Shown here: one piece after another, positions 62,450-64,000 of the stretch
Position numbering within the stretch: the stretch's first letter is position 1
How the letters are laid out: every line of letters starts with the position of its first letter
Assembly: GCA_021234155.1 (NCBI GenBank)
Contig: JAJEKV010000214.1
Coordinates: forward strand, 560,001-624,000
Reading direction: 5' to 3'
DNA length: 64,000 nucleotides
Source: Isoetes taiwanensis
Lineage: Eukaryota > Streptophyta > Lycopodiopsida > Isoetales > Isoetaceae
Translations under genes and position numbers: made by a program
The notes under the pieces: model-generated
The model's input: only the letters and a program-made list of their open reading frames with translations
Database searches by the model: none
Told to the model about the DNA's origin: nothing

Positions 62450-62535
62450 GAAGACTGGTTGGTCTAGTGGTAAGGGTGGGGGGTTTGGGGGGCAATATCC
62501 AGGGTTCAAGTCCGTGGTAAACCAAAAAAATTTTG
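62450..62535 (+). repeat. tRNA-derived SINE-like unit 2
   Basis: GTCTAGTGGTAAG (62462-62474) and GGGTTCAAGTCC (62502-62513) repeat the A-box/B-box layout of unit 1, with the same 37-bp spacing between the AGTGG and GGG landmarks. It is followed by AAACCAAAAAAATTTT. Same family as unit 1, same orientation. Confidence 0.65.
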
Positions 62536-62630
62536 TCCACCAAACTTGGGAGCTTTTGAGGGGCCAAGGCCCACGGACGGCCGAGATCAAGCCACGTGGC
62601 ACATCCTCCACCGTCGATGGGGCGTGGAAG

Positions 62631-62656
62631 ACTCACTCACTCACTCACTCACTCAC
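62631..62656. repeat. (ACTC)n microsatellite
   Basis: About six tandem ACTC units. Confidence 0.95.
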
Positions 62657-62681
62657 GGACGCTATTTCTTTATTATATATA

Positions 62682-63073
62682 CTAGAAAAGGGCCCGGCCC
62701 TAAGTATGGAGTGCCCTTTTCTTTTGAACTCCTTTCCTCGGCTGGTTCGGCCTTTTCTTTGGCCTCGGCTCGAGCCGCCTCGGTTTGGGCCCACCCATGT
62801 GCCCTATCTCCTATCTCTTCCCTCTTTTCTCTCTCCTCTCTCCTCTCTCTTCCCTCATCTCCCTTTCTCTCTCTCTCTTTTCTCTTCTCTCTATCCTCTC
62901 TCCCCGTGTCTCTCTCCTCTTTCCTCTCTCTTTTTTCTGTCTCCTCTCTTCTCTCTCTGTCCTCTCTCCTCTCTTTCTCCCTCCTCTGTCTTCTCTTCTC
63001 TTTGTCTTTACCCTCTCCCTCTCTCCCTCTCTCTCCTCTTTCCCCTCTCTCTCTCCCATATCTCCTCCCCTCT

Positions 63074-63104
<31 letters not shown>

Positions 63105-63770
63105 ATTTCTTCCCTCTCTCTCTCTTTTTTCTCTCTTTTCTATTCCTCTCTCTCTCTTCTCTTTTCTCTCTTCACTTCTCTCTTCCTCCCGACCTCAGCC
63201 TCTCCTCTTCGATCTGGACCCACCCATGCCCTTCTTCTTTGTAGTATTCCCTCTCTCTCCTCCTCTTCCTCTCTCTATCCAGTGGCTCCGCCCTCGATGT
63301 GGACCCCATTAACACGTTTGACTGAGCCCCTTCCCTTTTGTAGCATCTCTTTCTCCTCTCTCTCCTCTTTCTGCTCTCCGCCCCCCTTCTCTCTCTCCCG
63401 TCTCTTCTCTCCCCCCTCTCTCTCTTCTCTCTCTCCTATGTCTTCTCTCTCCCCCCTCCATCTCTTCTCCCTCTCTCTCTTCTCTCTCTCCTCTCTCTTC
63501 CCTCTCTCCTTTCTCTCTTTTCTCTCCCCTCTCTCTCTCTCTCCTCTCTCTTCTTTCCCCTCTCTCTCTCTCTCCTCTCTCTTCTCTCTCCTCTCTCTTT
63601 TCTCTCTCTCTCTTTCCTCTCTCTTCTCTCTCCTCTCTCTCCTCTCTCTTCTTTTTCCTCCCCCATGTCTCTTCTCTCTCTCTTTTCTGTCTTCTCTCTC
63701 CTCCCTCTATTCCATTACCAACAATATGTCATTCATGAGTAGCATACTCACGCATGCCCATGAATATTGT
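62682..63770. repeat. Family B element, copy 2 (polypyrimidine-rich)
   Basis: Begins after TATATATA with CTAGAAAAGGGCCCGGCC, then TTTGGGCCCACCCATGTGC at about 62784, a CT-rich tract (62805-63710, interrupted near 63190-63345 by GC-richer text with GACCCACCC), and the TCTATTCCATTACCAAC to CATGAGTAGCATACTCAC ending. Matches copy 1 in order and borders. Confidence 0.75.
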
Positions 63771-64000
63771 ATTTTTAGCATTTGCAAGGTTTCAAGAACT
63801 TTTCTGCTTTTTAGTGAGGTGCTTCTAGAGCATAGGTGGTTGCCCTATAGCATCTGGAATATTCTGTTTGAGCTTTCACAAAGTTTGAGAAAACTATCTA
63901 TCTTTAAACTGAAACTTTCTATTTTTAGACTGAGGTGCTTACCCTTGAGCATCTGGAACATTCAAGAACATTCTATTTTGAGCATTTGCAAAGTTCCAAA
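63770..64000. repeat. HSE-like tandem repeats, second cluster
   Basis: Same unit as 60.78-61.50 kb (GAGCATCTGGAACATTC, TTGAGCATTTGCAAAG). It follows family B copy 2 just as the first cluster follows copy 1, and runs off the end of the window. Confidence 0.85.

Noticed and set aside
62290-62535. tRNA genes
   Set aside because: A- and B-box-like motifs are present, but I could not form a cloverleaf with a proper acceptor stem and anticodon arm; SINE-like units fit better.
62546-63666. Frames of 232 and 175 codons (plus) and arginine/glutamate-rich frames (minus)
   Set aside because: They are the two strands of the family B CT tract; composition follows the repeat, not protein selection.

Overview
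The window looks like nuclear DNA from a land plant. It is AT-rich and gene-poor, with introns bounded by GTAAGT/AG, broken pentatricopeptide-repeat (PPR) genes, a broken plant-type Hsp70 start, a telo-box in one 5' leader, tRNA-derived SINE-like repeats and many transposon remnants. A decayed DIRS-type retroelement and PPR wording of the kind 'QHGHSK' make a seed-free plant (fern or lycophyte) my best guess; this is inference. No bacterial gene organisation, CRISPR array, rRNA or tRNA gene was seen.

Layout. 1-8.5 kb: mostly unassigned DNA with one minus-strand PPR pseudogene (about 5.1-5.35 kb) and a TA-tract repeat (7.2-7.85 kb). 8.5-10.3 kb: minus-strand multi-exon gene A (unknown product, possibly broken by a 106-bp tandem duplication). 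11.7-12.8 kb: inverted copy of repeat family A (a GAATCT minisatellite with a mobile-element-like core). 13.9-15.15 kb: minus-strand exons of gene B (unknown). 16.1-17.3 kb: second family A copy. 17.45-24.5 kb: first copy of a 7-kb duplicated block. 24.5-26.6 kb: minus-strand DIRS-like remnant (gag-like segment, eroded zinc knuckle, reverse transcriptase with YVDD). 30.5-33.2 kb: minus-strand gene C (unknown, several phase-compatible exons) with a PPR fragment between its pieces. 33.3-33.9 kb: fold-back repeats and a microsatellite. 34.4-41.5 kb: second copy of the 7-kb block, same orientation, 16.9 kb downstream. 42-57 kb: sparse DNA with a short hydrophobic ORF, a PPR fragment (45.8 kb), a broken Hsp70 5' end (50.9 kb) and several TA-tract elements. 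57.3-64 kb: a repeat cluster made of a third family A copy, two copies of a polypyrimidine-rich element (family B), tandem 88-bp repeats with heat-shock-element-like motifs, and two SINE-like units.

No set of genes here forms a recognisable pathway. The strongest observations are structural: the 7-kb dispersed duplication with its odd pattern of differences, the DIRS-like element, the TA tracts always bordered by the same sequences, and the HSE-like tandem repeats. Genes A, B and C are supported by reading frame plus splice signals, not by recognised homology, so no names are given. The long open frames at 58.5-59.8, 61.6-62.2 and 62.5-63.7 kb are CT-rich low-complexity DNA and are not called as genes.
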